Position numbers and translations under genes: made by a program. Positions 6,259-14,986 of a DNA stretch of 34,389 nt are shown one piece after another. Source of the stretch: Clostridiales bacterium (GTDB lineage Bacteria > Bacillota > Clostridia > Christensenellales > Aristaeellaceae); contig SFGO01000049.1 in NCBI GenBank assembly GCA_004556545.1, positions 1-34,389 of the forward strand, given 5' to 3'. The notes below the pieces were generated by a model, which saw only the letters and a program-made list of their open reading frames with translations, made no database searches and had not been told where the DNA came from. Position 1 is the first letter of the stretch. Each line of letters begins with the position of its first letter.

Positions 6259-7326
6259 TCAGCCCTGATTGGGCAGATAGACGGTGGCGTTCATGCCGGG
6301 AAGAAGCTCCAGACTGGTGGAAAGAGAGAGCTTGACGTCGTAGTAGGTGGCGTTCTGCTTCTGAACGCCCAGCCCGGAAATGGAAAGCACTGTGCCGGAA
6401 AGCTCTGTGTCCGGATAACGGTCGAAGACGACTTTCAGGGTGTCACCGATATGAACCTTGTCCAGATCCACTTCATCCACCTGCGCCGTGACCTCCATGC
6501 CGGAGAGATCGTGCAGGACGGCCAGAAGCTGACCCTTGTAGACCTGCTGGCCGGAAGCGGCCTTCAGCTCCAGAATGCCGTCACAGTCCGCCTTCAGCTG
6601 GCCGCTCGTGACCGTGGGAGCGCAGTCCGCAGGAGCCAGCTCGAAGAGCAGCTGCCCTTTCTTCACCTGCTGGCCCTGACGGCAGTAGCTTTTCAGTACC
6701 CGTCCGCTGCCCTGTACGGCTACGTCCTCGCCCCGCACCAACGTACCGCTGCCGATGCAGGTCTTGCTGCCCATTTTTTCATCCCGGTAGATCTTGACCT
6801 GGTCGCCCTCGTCAAACTCCCCGGCGGTCATTTCCACTGTGAAGGTGTCGCCGCTGACGGCGATGATCCGGCCATCGCCGGTATTGTCGGTATCGTTGCT
6901 CTGCTCAAAATAAACGTCAGTGCCCACGTGCAGCTGCTTATTTTCGTCGCTGTCGTAGCGGCCGGAGGTGGTGGCGCTGATGACCAGCGTTTCCGACTTT
7001 TCAATGTTGGCAATTTTGCCGTACTGGGCGATCACGTCCTCGCAAAGGTCGCCTTCCTCGGCGAAAACGCCCTGCAGGATGCCGTCGGCGGGGGCATAGA
7101 GCTTGGTGGTGTCCATCTCCAGCACCACGTCGCCGGAGGAGACCCGCTCGCCGCCGTCCCAGTCATAGGGCAGCAGCACGCCCGCAAAGGGGGCGGTCAG
7201 CTGGACGGTGTTCGCAGCGTCCACCGTGGCGTTGGCCGTGACGGCGGATGCTTCTTCCGCACCGGCGGCGCACAGGGGAGCCAGCATCAGCAGGCATAGC
7301 ACGAGACAGATCATTTTCTTTTTCAT
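6259..7326 (-). CDS. HlyD/RND-type adaptor subunit of an ABC exporter
   Basis: This is a 355-residue protein with a signal peptide (positive MKKK, hydrophobic core, cleavage near CAAGAEE, about residue 22). It has two short lipoyl-like beta-barrel segments (LTAPFAGVL near residue 43 and an ADCDGILELKA half near 250). The C-terminal region (VTAQVDEVDLDKVHIGD) resembles the membrane-proximal part of HlyD/MacA-family adaptors. The long coiled-coil hairpin of Gram-negative adaptors is absent, as expected in a Gram-positive cell. It is the last gene of a three-gene operon after the ATPase and permease genes and should sit outside the membrane, linked to the permease. GGGAGG precedes the ATG. Confidence 0.85.
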   Translation of the reverse strand: MKKKMICLVLCLLMLAPLCAAGAEEASAVTANATVDAANTVQLTAPFAGVLLPYDWDGGERVSSGDVVLEMDTTKLYAPADGILQGVFAEEGDLCEDVIAQYGKIANIEKSETLVISATTSGRYDSDENKQLHVGTDVYFEQSNDTDNTGDGRIIAVSGDTFTVEMTAGEFDEGDQVKIYRDEKMGSKTCIGSGTLVRGEDVAVQGSGRVLKSYCRQGQQVKKGQLLFELAPADCAPTVTSGQLKADCDGILELKAASGQQVYKGQLLAVLHDLSGMEVTAQVDEVDLDKVHIGDTLKVVFDRYPDTELSGTVLSISGLGVQKQNATYYDVKLSLSTSLELLPGMNATVYLPNQG

Positions 7327-7368
7327 ACTGGATTCCTCCCGTTTGTTTTCTTTGTCTTTTCTTTTGGT

Positions 7369-9675
7369 TTATTCCACACTCTTCAAAGCCGCCACCATGT
7401 CGATGCCCCGAACCTTTCGGGCCAGGAAACGGGTGACGAAGAAGGAGAAGGCGTAGGTGACGACGCAGCCGATCAGGACGGCCTTCCATGAAACATAGGG
7501 CACAAACTGCATGGTCTTGCTGGCGCAGCTTTCCAAAATCGCGCCGGTCAGCCAGAAGCCGGGTCCAATGCCCAGAAGAACGCCAAGCCCGGTCAGCAGG
7601 TCGTTTTCCGAGGTGATCAGCCGGCGGATCTCCTTCTGATGATAGCCCAGCACCTTCAGGGTGGCGTATTCCCGGGAACGCTCCATGAAATTCAGAATGC
7701 CCATGTTGTACAGCATGACAAAGGCCAGCCCCAGGGCAATGAAGAACATCAGCTTGAATACGCCGGTAACAGCGTCCAGCACGGTCATGGTATCCAGATA
7801 TTGCTGCTCCGGGTACTCCCAGCTGTCCAGTTCGTCCAGCGCGTCGACGGTCTCTATGCCCCGTTCTGTGGGATTCAGCAGCAGAATGGCGGAGGGCGTA
7901 AATTCGCCCTTTCGGAAGCCTTCCCACTGGCTGCGGCCCATAAATGCTATCAGGCCGATGTCGATGGGCGCAATGGCCGAAACCGTGGTAACGATGGCCT
8001 CATCGTCTCCGGCCAGCCAGAGACGCACGGCGTCGCCCACTCCGGCGTTCAGATATTGAGCCAGCTTCTGGCTCAGCACCACGCCGGTTTCCGGCAGGGG
8101 CATCCAGACGTTGTCCGGGCCGAGAAGCAATAGCTGCTGGTCGTCCTGAAGCACGGTCAGGGTGGTGGTGCGGCTCTTTTCGGCGGTGCGGATGCTGACG
8201 GTCTTGTCCATGACCGTCTCCACCCGCTGGGCGTCGATGCGCTTTTCATAGCTTTCCGCCGTGCCCACGCTGCCGGTCAGATTGGCCCGGGCCGAGTAGG
8301 CCAGCGTGCCCTTGTAATACAGCCCCACGGAGTAGGCCACGCTTTCCTGCAGGCCGGTGGAGGTGATAATCAGCATGGTGCAGCACAGTACGCCCACCAG
8401 CGACGTGATGGAACGGCCCTTGTTGCGCATCAGGTTGCGGGTGACCATTTTGGCGTTGAAGCCCATCCGGCTCCATAGCTTCGGAAAGCGCTCCAGCAGC
8501 AGCTTGCGGCCTGCCTTGGGCGGCTTGGGCCGAAGCAGCTGAGCGGTGCTTTCCCGGCCGGACTGCCGGTAGGTGCGGTAGCAGATGCCCATGGCCAGCG
8601 CCACGCCCAGCCCCGTGACCAGCCATTGCGACCAGGAAACGGGCGCGTTGAGCCGGTAGGGGAACTGAAAATGCGCCATTTCCAGCTTCCACAGGATGCT
8701 GGGCAGGGTATGCCGCCCGATGAACAGCCCCAGCAGGGAGCCGATCAGCGAGGGATAGAGGGCGTAGCACATGTAGTGATTGCGAATCTGCCGCCCGGGG
8801 AAGCCAAGGGCCTTCAGGGTGCCCATCTGCAGGCGCTGGTTTTCCATCATTCGGGTGATGGTGGTCAGCACGATCATGGCGGCCACGGCAAAGGCCATCA
8901 GCGGGAACAGATAGCACAGGTTGTGGAACATGGTCACGTCCGACTGGACGGCGGAGGTGCTGCGCTGGGTATCCCGGTTGACGATCAGCGCCGCAGGGTA
9001 TTTGGCGCTGATGGCCGCTTCCACCGCATCGCTGCGGCTGCGATCCTTGAGGATGATGGTGGCCTGATTCAGGGGCATCCCGGGGAGCGCCCGGGCAGAC
9101 AGCAGCACGAAGCCGTAGTTCAGGGGATCGTAGGTGGTATCCTTGTTGTCGCTCAGATATTCAGCGCTCTGGCAGGTGCCGCGGATCCAGAAATCATAGT
9201 GGCCTGCGTCCGTTTTCAGGGTCAGCTTGTCGCCCGCCTTCAGCCCGTTGGCCTGCGCAAAGCCGTCGTCCAGCAGGCAGCCCCGCAGATCGCTGGGATC
9301 CAGCGCTTCGCCGCTGACCATCCGGGGCATGTTGATGCGCATGGCCCCGTCGTAGGCTTCCAGCTGCAGCACGGGCTCGTGAGCCAGATCAGCCTTGACC
9401 TGCGTGGAAAAACGGGCCTGTACCTCCTCCACATCCGTCAGATTGCGCAGAGTTTCCAGCGCTTCCCGGTCTACGCTCATATTGACCCAAAGATCGGCTA
9501 CGTTGCCTTCCTCAAAATAGGTGTTGGCCGACAGATCAATGGTGCGCCACAGCGCGTCCAGGCCGCTGAAGCACCAGGAACCCAGCGCGCACAGCAGAAT
9601 GACCGCCACAAACTGCATCCGGCTTTTCCACATATCCCGGCCCAGCTTGCGGCCAAGAATGTTTTTCTTTACCAT
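7369..9675 (-). CDS. ABC transporter permease, FtsX/MacB-like, two-domain
   Basis: This is a 768-residue permease with one membrane helix near residues 20-40 and a large extracytoplasmic domain. A first FtsX core follows (helices around 270-375), then a basic linker, a second extracytoplasmic domain starting with a helix near 430, and a second FtsX core near the C-terminus (FIALGLAFVMLYNMGILNFMERSREYATLKVLG). The motif around MERSREYATLKVLGY is typical of FtsX domains. Such permeases work as mechanotransmitters or lipid/peptide exporters with a MacB-type ATPase. Its ATG overlaps the end of the ATPase gene by 7 bp, so the two are translationally coupled. The substrate is unknown. Confidence 0.92.
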   Translation of the reverse strand: MVKKNILGRKLGRDMWKSRMQFVAVILLCALGSWCFSGLDALWRTIDLSANTYFEEGNVADLWVNMSVDREALETLRNLTDVEEVQARFSTQVKADLAHEPVLQLEAYDGAMRINMPRMVSGEALDPSDLRGCLLDDGFAQANGLKAGDKLTLKTDAGHYDFWIRGTCQSAEYLSDNKDTTYDPLNYGFVLLSARALPGMPLNQATIILKDRSRSDAVEAAISAKYPAALIVNRDTQRSTSAVQSDVTMFHNLCYLFPLMAFAVAAMIVLTTITRMMENQRLQMGTLKALGFPGRQIRNHYMCYALYPSLIGSLLGLFIGRHTLPSILWKLEMAHFQFPYRLNAPVSWSQWLVTGLGVALAMGICYRTYRQSGRESTAQLLRPKPPKAGRKLLLERFPKLWSRMGFNAKMVTRNLMRNKGRSITSLVGVLCCTMLIITSTGLQESVAYSVGLYYKGTLAYSARANLTGSVGTAESYEKRIDAQRVETVMDKTVSIRTAEKSRTTTLTVLQDDQQLLLLGPDNVWMPLPETGVVLSQKLAQYLNAGVGDAVRLWLAGDDEAIVTTVSAIAPIDIGLIAFMGRSQWEGFRKGEFTPSAILLLNPTERGIETVDALDELDSWEYPEQQYLDTMTVLDAVTGVFKLMFFIALGLAFVMLYNMGILNFMERSREYATLKVLGYHQKEIRRLITSENDLLTGLGVLLGIGPGFWLTGAILESCASKTMQFVPYVSWKAVLIGCVVTYAFSFFVTRFLARKVRGIDMVAALKSVE

Positions 9676-10370
9676 GAGATATCCTCCACGGCGGCGGGGT
9701 GATCGTTGAGCTCCATGCTTTCGATCTGGCCGTTGCGCATGCGGATGAGCCGCTGCGCCAGCGGCGCGATCTGGGCGTTATGGGTGATGATCGCCACGGT
9801 GGTGTGATAGGTCTGGCTCACATCCCGGAGCAGCGCCAGCACTTGAGCGCCGGTCTTGGAGTCCAGCGCGCCGGTGGGCTCGTCGCACAGAAGCAGGGCC
9901 GGGTTTTTGCAAAGGGCCCGGGCAATGGAGACGCGCTGCTGTTCGCCGCCCGAAAGCTGGGCGGGGAAGTTGTTCATGCGCTCTCCCAAACCGACGCGCC
10001 GCATCATTTCCACGGGATCCAGCGCGTTGGGGCACACCTGACGGGCCAGTTCCACGTTTTCCAGCGCGGTCAGGTTGGGCATCAGGTTATAAAACTGAAA
10101 AACGAAGCCCACGTCCAACCGACGGTACTCGGTCAGTTCCCGGCCGGACAGGCCGGTGATCTCCTTGCCGCCTACGACGATCTTGCCGGAGGTGACTTTG
10201 TCCATGCCGCCCAGCAGGTTCAAAACCGTGGTCTTGCCTGCGCCGCTGGGACCCAGCACCACCGCCAGTTCGCCCTGCTCCATTTCGAAGCTGACGTGGT
10301 TGGCCGCCATGACCTTTTCGCCGCCCATCTGGTATTCTTTCGTAACGTCTTCAAAGGAAATATAACTCAC
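9669..10370 (-). CDS. ABC transporter ATP-binding protein, MacB/LolD type
   Basis: This is a 233-residue nucleotide-binding subunit. It shows Walker A GPSGAGKTT at 40-48, Q-loop Gln92, signature LSGGEQQ at 139-145, Walker B LLLCDEP at 159-165 and the H-loop in AIITHN. It closely fits the LolD/MacB subfamily that partners with FtsX-fold permeases. A reading frame remains open far upstream, but AAGGAAG seven bases before the GTG at 10370 and the homology boundary fix the start. It is the first gene of the operon, driven by the promoter at 10429-10457, and overlaps the permease start. Confidence 0.95.
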   Translation of the reverse strand: MSYISFEDVTKEYQMGGEKVMAANHVSFEMEQGELAVVLGPSGAGKTTVLNLLGGMDKVTSGKIVVGGKEITGLSGRELTEYRRLDVGFVFQFYNLMPNLTALENVELARQVCPNALDPVEMMRRVGLGERMNNFPAQLSGGEQQRVSIARALCKNPALLLCDEPTGALDSKTGAQVLALLRDVSQTYHTTVAIITHNAQIAPLAQRLIRMRNGQIESMELNDHPAAVEDISW

Positions 10371-10428
10371 ACAGGTTCTTCCTTTCCGAATGGCCGAATT
10401 GCCAAAGGGGGCCATTCTTACAGGGTAA

Positions 10429-10457
10429 AGAGTAGCAGGATGCGCCAGCGCCGTCAA
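10429..10457 (-). promoter_or_regulatory. Sigma-A promoter of the ABC export operon
   Basis: On the minus strand TTGACG (10457-10452), a 17-bp spacer and TACTCT (10434-10429) lie about 60 bp before the GTG start. The 14 bases around the -35 box recur at the -35 of the promoter at 30346-30375. Confidence 0.65.
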
Positions 10458-10505
10458 TAGACAGCGGGACACTTTTAACCATATATTCACAAACGGTTTC
10501 CGCCC

Positions 10506-10534
10506 TTGCGCGGCGGCGGCGGCGCGGCTATAAT
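10506..10534 (+). promoter_or_regulatory. Sigma-A promoter of the Tim44-like gene
   Basis: TTGCGC (10506-10511), a 17-bp GC-rich spacer and a perfect TATAAT (10529-10534) precede the start codon by 37 bp. Confidence 0.7.
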
Positions 10535-10571
10535 AGAGGACGGAAAAAAACGAAGATCGGGAGGCGGACGG

Positions 10572-11483
10572 ATGGGTCACAGAAGAGACGGTTTGATAAG
10601 ATGGCTGGCGGTGGTGCTGACGGCGCTGCTGCTGCTGGCCGGAGCGAAGGCGCTGGCGGACGCGGGCGGCTTTGCCGGGGACGGTGATTATGGTTCCTGG
10701 GACAGCGGAAGCTCGTGGGATAGTGATTCCTCCTGGGACAGCGACAGCTCCTGGTATGACAGCAGCTCCGATTCCTCCTCCGGCGACGGCGAACTGGACG
10801 GCTGGGTGACCATCGTTACGGGAGGCGCTATCGTGGTGATCGCCATATGGGTCGACCTGAGCGAAAGGAAGAAAAAACGGAGCGCCGGCAAGAAGCCCAA
10901 GAACCTGCGCCCGGTGGAGGAGCTGCTGGACACGGATCCCGACTTTGACGAGGCGGCCCTGTGCGGGCAGATCTCCAACCTGTATGTACGGATGCAGAAC
11001 GCCTGGACGGCCAAGGATTTCAGCGTGATGAGGCCCTTCTTTACCGACAGCCTGTACCAGCAGTTTGACCGGCAGCTTCAGCAGATCGCGGCTGCGGGCA
11101 GAACCAACCACATCGACGACATCGGCGTGCTGGATGTTTCCCTGCTGGGCTGGAAGGAAAAGGATGAAAAGCAGTGGCTGACGGCCCGGGTCAAGACCCG
11201 CATCACCATTTACTCCACCGATGACCAGACGGGCAAGATCGTTTCCGGCAGCAAAAAGGCAGTCAAGCTGATGGAATACGAATGGACGCTGGTGCGCGCT
11301 TCCGATCAGAAAACCTTTGGAGAGGAAGAAGTCCGTTCCGTGCATTGCCCCAACTGCGGCGCGACCCTGAGCATCAATCACAGCGCCGAATGCCCCTACT
11401 GCGGCAGTGTCGTTACCTGCAATGAGTATGGCTGGACCATTGCCCAGATTCGCGGCGTCGCTCAGAAGACGGTGAAAAAGTAA
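10572..11483 (+). CDS. Tim44-like domain protein with Ser/Asp/Trp repeats and zinc ribbon
   Basis: This 303-residue protein has an N-terminal signal or membrane segment (about 8-29) and a low-complexity WDSxSS repeat stretch (about 43-73). A second membrane helix (about 78-95) and a basic patch follow. The Tim44-like domain spans about 128-250 (YVRMQNAWTAKDFSVMRPFFTDSLYQQF). A zinc ribbon ends the protein, with Cys259/Cys262 and Cys274/Cys277. The predicted topology puts the acidic repeat outside and the Tim44-like and ribbon parts inside. Tim44-like domains bind membranes or partner proteins, and the role in Clostridia is unknown. GGGAGG before the ATG selects this start. It is a single gene, divergent from the ABC operon and closed by its own terminator. 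Confidence 0.8.
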   Translation: MGHRRDGLIRWLAVVLTALLLLAGAKALADAGGFAGDGDYGSWDSGSSWDSDSSWDSDSSWYDSSSDSSSGDGELDGWVTIVTGGAIVVIAIWVDLSERKKKRSAGKKPKNLRPVEELLDTDPDFDEAALCGQISNLYVRMQNAWTAKDFSVMRPFFTDSLYQQFDRQLQQIAAAGRTNHIDDIGVLDVSLLGWKEKDEKQWLTARVKTRITIYSTDDQTGKIVSGSKKAVKLMEYEWTLVRASDQKTFGEEEVRSVHCPNCGATLSINHSAECPYCGSVVTCNEYGWTIAQIRGVAQKTVKK

Positions 11484-11500
11484 AAAAGGCAAACAGATAA

Positions 11501-11540
11501 GGCCCCCGAAACGGTGACATGCCGTTCCGGGGGCCTTTCT
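11501..11540 (+). terminator. Rho-independent terminator of the Tim44-like gene
   Basis: GGCCCCCG plus AACGG pairs with CCGTT plus CGGGGGCC (one mismatch, about 7-nt loop), followed by TTTCT. It lies 17 bp after the stop codon. Confidence 0.85.
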
Positions 11541-11552
11541 CTGGAAGAACCA

Positions 11553-11582
11553 AAAATCCCCCGGCCTTCAAAGGCTCGGGGG
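11553..11582 (-). terminator. Rho-independent terminator of the DUF3048 gene
   Basis: CCCCCG (11558-11563) pairs with CGGGGG (11577-11582) around a small inner stem. On the minus strand the stem is followed by TTTTT (11557-11553). It sits back-to-back with the plus-strand terminator at 11501-11540. Confidence 0.8.
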
Positions 11583-11592
11583 AAAGCAAGCT

Positions 11593-12840
11593 TTATTCAG
11601 CGGAACCCATGCCGTAGGTCAGCAGAGCTTCCGGGGGGAAGTCGGCGATGAAGGTCTTGCCGCGGGTCAGCTGAATTTCGTTGCCCTTGTTGTCAAAGTA
11701 GACGGTGGGGGAGGAAACGGATTCGCGTACCCAGTAGCCGGGAATGTAGCGGCCGCCGATGAAGATGTCCGCATTGCCCTTGGCCACGGTGCCGTCGGTG
11801 AAGGCGGACTGCATCTGAGGCATATCGTAGGAGCCGTTGGCGAATTCATAGGGAACCCGCTGAACGATCACGTTGGAGAAGCTCATCTGCTCCATCTCGC
11901 GGTCTTCGATGCTCTTGATGGTGCTGTTGGCAGCGGAAGCCTCGCCGTCGGCATAGGTGGAATAGGGCACGATGCCGCTGTAGCGCAGGTAGAGGTTCTC
12001 GTTTTCATCGTAGTAGAAATGCGAGATCCAGTTGGGGCTGCCCCAGTCCAGATTGATGGAGTAGGCGGTCTCATAGCCGTCGGTGTAGGGGCATTCGTCC
12101 GTGAACAGGAAGGGATGAGGGGTGGCCACGGTCGTTTCGGGAATGGTGCTGCGCAGACCCACGATGTCCGCGTTCAGGTTGTTGGGCCGCTGCAGACCGT
12201 CCACACGGGAAGCATAATCGTTATAATCGTTGGTGTGAACCAGGTCCATGGCGGCCTTCTTTTCCAGCGCGCCCAGTTCCTTCAGGAAAGAGGTAATGTT
12301 GTTGTTCTGGGCACGGGGGCCGCCGCCGAACACCAGACCGCCGCCCCACTCTTCCCGCAGGAGGGCGTGGCCGTAACGGGCGGAACGGATGGGGCCTACG
12401 CTGACGGGCTGGCCCTCGGCAAAGCTGTCGTTGAACAGGAAGGTCATACGGGTCTCGCCGGTGCGGTACAGAACGCCTTCGTACACGATGTCCGCATACT
12501 GGCCGCCCCAGGGCGCGCGGGAATAAACGCCGGCGCTGATGGTGTTCACGCCGTTATACTTGAACTTGCTCTTGGGCAGCTCGTTGGCGACCTGCACCAG
12601 CATAGGCATGTAGCGGTCGCTTTCCGCCACCGGCAGGCCGGTGGTGGGGCTTTCGCCGGGAATGACGGGATTGACCGCCAGGTCGTCCTTATTGTAATTG
12701 ATCTCACGATCCGGTACATCCTGCAGAACCGTGACGTTTTCGGTGCTCATGCTGTATTTAGCACTCTTGGAAGCGGCCAGAGCCGTTACGCAACTCAGCG
12801 TCAGCGCAAGAGCGAGCAAAAGGGAGACCAGCTTTTTCAC
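11593..12840 (-). CDS. DUF3048 domain-containing secreted protein (YerB-like)
   Basis: This is a 415-residue protein with a signal peptide whose core ends LTLSCVTALAAS. The Cys near residue 17 is not in a clear lipobox, so signal peptidase I cleavage after LAA is likelier. The body carries DUF3048 hallmarks: PMLVQVANELPKSK, a YEGVLYRTGETRMTFLF segment, VGPIRSARYGH, and a conserved C-terminal half. B. subtilis YerB is the best-known relative and its biochemical role is undefined. The longest frame begins at 12948, but AAGGAGGG seven bases before the GTG at 12840, together with the signal peptide, selects this start. The promoter is at 12919-12948, giving a leader of about 75 nt. Confidence 0.9.
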   Translation of the reverse strand: MKKLVSLLLALALTLSCVTALAASKSAKYSMSTENVTVLQDVPDREINYNKDDLAVNPVIPGESPTTGLPVAESDRYMPMLVQVANELPKSKFKYNGVNTISAGVYSRAPWGGQYADIVYEGVLYRTGETRMTFLFNDSFAEGQPVSVGPIRSARYGHALLREEWGGGLVFGGGPRAQNNNITSFLKELGALEKKAAMDLVHTNDYNDYASRVDGLQRPNNLNADIVGLRSTIPETTVATPHPFLFTDECPYTDGYETAYSINLDWGSPNWISHFYYDENENLYLRYSGIVPYSTYADGEASAANSTIKSIEDREMEQMSFSNVIVQRVPYEFANGSYDMPQMQSAFTDGTVAKGNADIFIGGRYIPGYWVRESVSSPTVYFDNKGNEIQLTRGKTFIADFPPEALLTYGMGSAE

Positions 12841-12918
12841 AGGGGAACCCTCCTTAGCGTATGTTGGTTGATGAATCGGGACATAGATCCGCCACACAGA
12901 TAGCCGCATGGTACAGCC

Positions 12919-12948
12919 ATTATAGCATTCTGCAAAAACGAATGTCAA
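12919..12948 (-). promoter_or_regulatory. Consensus sigma-A promoter of the DUF3048 gene
   Basis: On the minus strand TTGACA (12948-12943), an 18-bp spacer and TATAAT (12924-12919) match both consensus hexamers exactly. Confidence 0.85.
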
Positions 12949-13030
12949 CGCGGCCTGTGGAAAAGAAAGGCTTTTCCGGGGAATCGTTACATTTGTGACC
13001 CTTTCGGTAAAAAAGGCATACGTCCGCCCG

Positions 13031-13056
13031 CATGCGTCTTGTACATGCGTCTTGTA
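13031..13056 (+). repeat. Perfect 13-bp tandem duplication in a promoter
   Basis: CATGCGTCTTGTA occurs twice in a row (13031-13043 and 13044-13056). The second copy ends inside the -35 box TTGTAC of the promoter at 13052-13080. Confidence 0.9.
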
Positions 13057-13080
13057 CCGGAATGGCTTTTTTGATATAAT
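13052..13080 (+). promoter_or_regulatory. Sigma-A promoter of the polytopic membrane protein gene
   Basis: TTGTAC (13052-13057), a 17-bp spacer and TATAAT (13075-13080) lie 39 bp before the GTG start. The -35 box is formed by the second unit of a 13-bp tandem duplication. Confidence 0.75.
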
Positions 13081-13119
13081 TCATCTGCTTCATAATGATA
13101 TGGAAGGGATGGAAGCAGC

Positions 13120-14850
13120 GTGAAGAAAAAGGCGGCGTGGATTCCGTGGCTGACCGGGCTTTTGATGAGCGCGGCCCTGATGGCGGCGATTTTTCTTTTT
13201 GGGGACCTTCGGTACGCCATGAATGACGATACCGCCATTTTGCGGCAGTATATGGGCTTTGGCACAGGGGAAATTCCGGAAGCGCACGCGTTTCTGCATC
13301 CGCTTTTGTCCACGCCGCTTCGGTGGCTGGGCTTGGCCGCGCCCGAAGTGGCGTGGTTCAGCTGGATGCAGCTTGCGCTGCTCTGGCTGGCCGGTGCGGT
13401 CAGCGTCAAGGCGCTGATGCAGTGCTTTGCCAAACGGGGCCTTTCCATGGCGGCGGGCGCTGGAGCCGGGGAGGTTTACCTGACGCTTTTCGTCATGACC
13501 TACGCCTGCCATGTGACTTTTACCGTTACGGCGGCGGTGCTGGGCGCTGCGGCGGTGCTGCAGCTCTGCTCCATCGACGGCGAGCGCTATACCAACGGGC
13601 AGATTTTTCGCTCTCTGCTGCTGGCGCTGGCGCTGACGGCCCTGTGCGGCGGCCTGCGGCTGATCTGCGTGCTGCCGGTAGCGCTTTTCTGCGCGCTGGC
13701 GCTGGTTCCGCTGGCCATGCGGGATTTCGGCTTTGGCCGAAAGAAGAAGCGCTCGTGGAAGCCGCTTCTTTGCGGCGTGTGCGTGATCGTGCTGGCGCTG
13801 GGCGCTATGCCGGTGTGGCGCGCCGCCAAAATGAAAGCGGCAGGCATGGAGGATTATCTGAACTGGCAGGACGCCAACGGCCGGGTATTGGATTACTACG
13901 AAGTCTCAAACCTGACGGAGGAAGAACTGGAACTGGCCGGTTGGACGCGGAAAGAAGCCGATTTGCTGGCGCAGTGGTGCTTTCTGGGCAGTGAGCTGAC
14001 CGAGGAGAGCTTCCAACGGCTGGCAGGTGCGCTGGAAAGTCAGTCAAAGACCGGCTTGACCGCCCGGCTGCAAAGCGCGTGGCAGAAGGTGACGGCGCTG
14101 CCGGAAGCGGACCCCGTGGCCGGAAGATCAGCGCTGGCGCTGTTGGCGGCGCTGCTGCTGTGCGCGCTGGGGCTGGCGTTCAAACGCGAGGAACGGCTGT
14201 GGCCGGGGCTGACGCTGGCCGCTGGGCTTCTGGCCGTGGGAGCGTTCCTAATGTACTTGGGCTGGAACGGACGGCTTCCCGTCCGGGCGGCGCTGCAGGC
14301 GGTGCTGCCCTACGGCGCGCTGGTGTTCGGCCTGCTGCCGGTCTGCCTGCCGAAAAAACCGGGCAAGGCTACCAAGCCGGTGCTGGCTGCCGGGACGGCG
14401 CTGCTGCTGGCCCTGACGGTATGCTATGCGGTGCCCGCCGTGCAGGCACTGGCCAAACCGGCGGAGGATCCCGAAGCGCTGGATCCCTTCTCTACGCTGG
14501 ATATGATGGCGGCAGAGGATCCGGAATGCCTGTATTTTTATGATGAAAGCCTGTGTGCGGACAGCCGGATGTTCCCCGGCACGGAATACGGCATTCCCGC
14601 CAATCTGCTGTTCTGGGGCGGCTGGACGTTCCGTTCTCCCGAATATATGAAATGTCTGAGCCGCTTCAGCATCTCAGAGGAGGAGCTGGATACCACCCTC
14701 TTCCTGCGGGACGACGTGTACCTGGCCCGAGGCATGATTATGCCGGAGCCGACGGCGCTGATTGACGTTCTGTCGGAAAAGACGGAGGAAGAGATCGCCG
14801 CCATGCAGGGCGGCGAAGAGGGCGGCGTATATGCCTTCCAGTTTTATTAA
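13120..14850 (+). CDS. Polytopic membrane protein, possibly GT-C glycosyltransferase-like
   Basis: This 576-residue protein has about ten hydrophobic helices. After the first helix (about 8-28) comes a loop with YAMNDDTAI (Asp36-Asp37) and HAFLHPLLS. Acidic residues in the first extracytoplasmic loop plus this hydrophobic pattern are seen in GT-C-fold, lipid-linked sugar transferases. The last 110 residues form a soluble, presumably extracytoplasmic domain (AEDPECLYFYDES and beyond). I do not recognise a specific family, so the glycosyltransferase idea is weak. The start is GTG at 13120 with a GGAAGGGATGG stretch upstream. It is preceded by a clear promoter and not evidently in an operon. Confidence 0.75.
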   Translation: MKKKAAWIPWLTGLLMSAALMAAIFLFGDLRYAMNDDTAILRQYMGFGTGEIPEAHAFLHPLLSTPLRWLGLAAPEVAWFSWMQLALLWLAGAVSVKALMQCFAKRGLSMAAGAGAGEVYLTLFVMTYACHVTFTVTAAVLGAAAVLQLCSIDGERYTNGQIFRSLLLALALTALCGGLRLICVLPVALFCALALVPLAMRDFGFGRKKKRSWKPLLCGVCVIVLALGAMPVWRAAKMKAAGMEDYLNWQDANGRVLDYYEVSNLTEEELELAGWTRKEADLLAQWCFLGSELTEESFQRLAGALESQSKTGLTARLQSAWQKVTALPEADPVAGRSALALLAALLLCALGLAFKREERLWPGLTLAAGLLAVGAFLMYLGWNGRLPVRAALQAVLPYGALVFGLLPVCLPKKPGKATKPVLAAGTALLLALTVCYAVPAVQALAKPAEDPEALDPFSTLDMMAAEDPECLYFYDESLCADSRMFPGTEYGIPANLLFWGGWTFRSPEYMKCLSRFSISEEELDTTLFLRDDVYLARGMIMPEPTALIDVLSEKTEEEIAAMQGGEEGGVYAFQFY

Positions 14851-14900
14851 GGCAGCACCGCACAAAAGGAAGCGGCGTCCGAAGCCCGGCAGGCTCTTCC

Positions 14901-14929
14901 TTGACTTCCCCGGGAAAACGGGGCATAAT
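14901..14929 (+). promoter_or_regulatory. Sigma-A promoter of the DUF512-der operon
   Basis: TTGACT (14901-14906), a 17-bp spacer and CATAAT (14924-14929) precede the DUF512 start by 57 bp. Confidence 0.7.
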
Positions 14930-14986
14930 GACAACGGCCCTTCCGGCAATGCCGGATTCGGTTTGGATCCCTGAAGGAGGAACGGC

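Noticed and set aside
10371..11492. Upstream extension of the ABC ATPase frame on the minus strand
   Set aside because: It is antisense to the Tim44-like gene. The ribosome binding site, promoter and homology all place the ATPase start at 10370.
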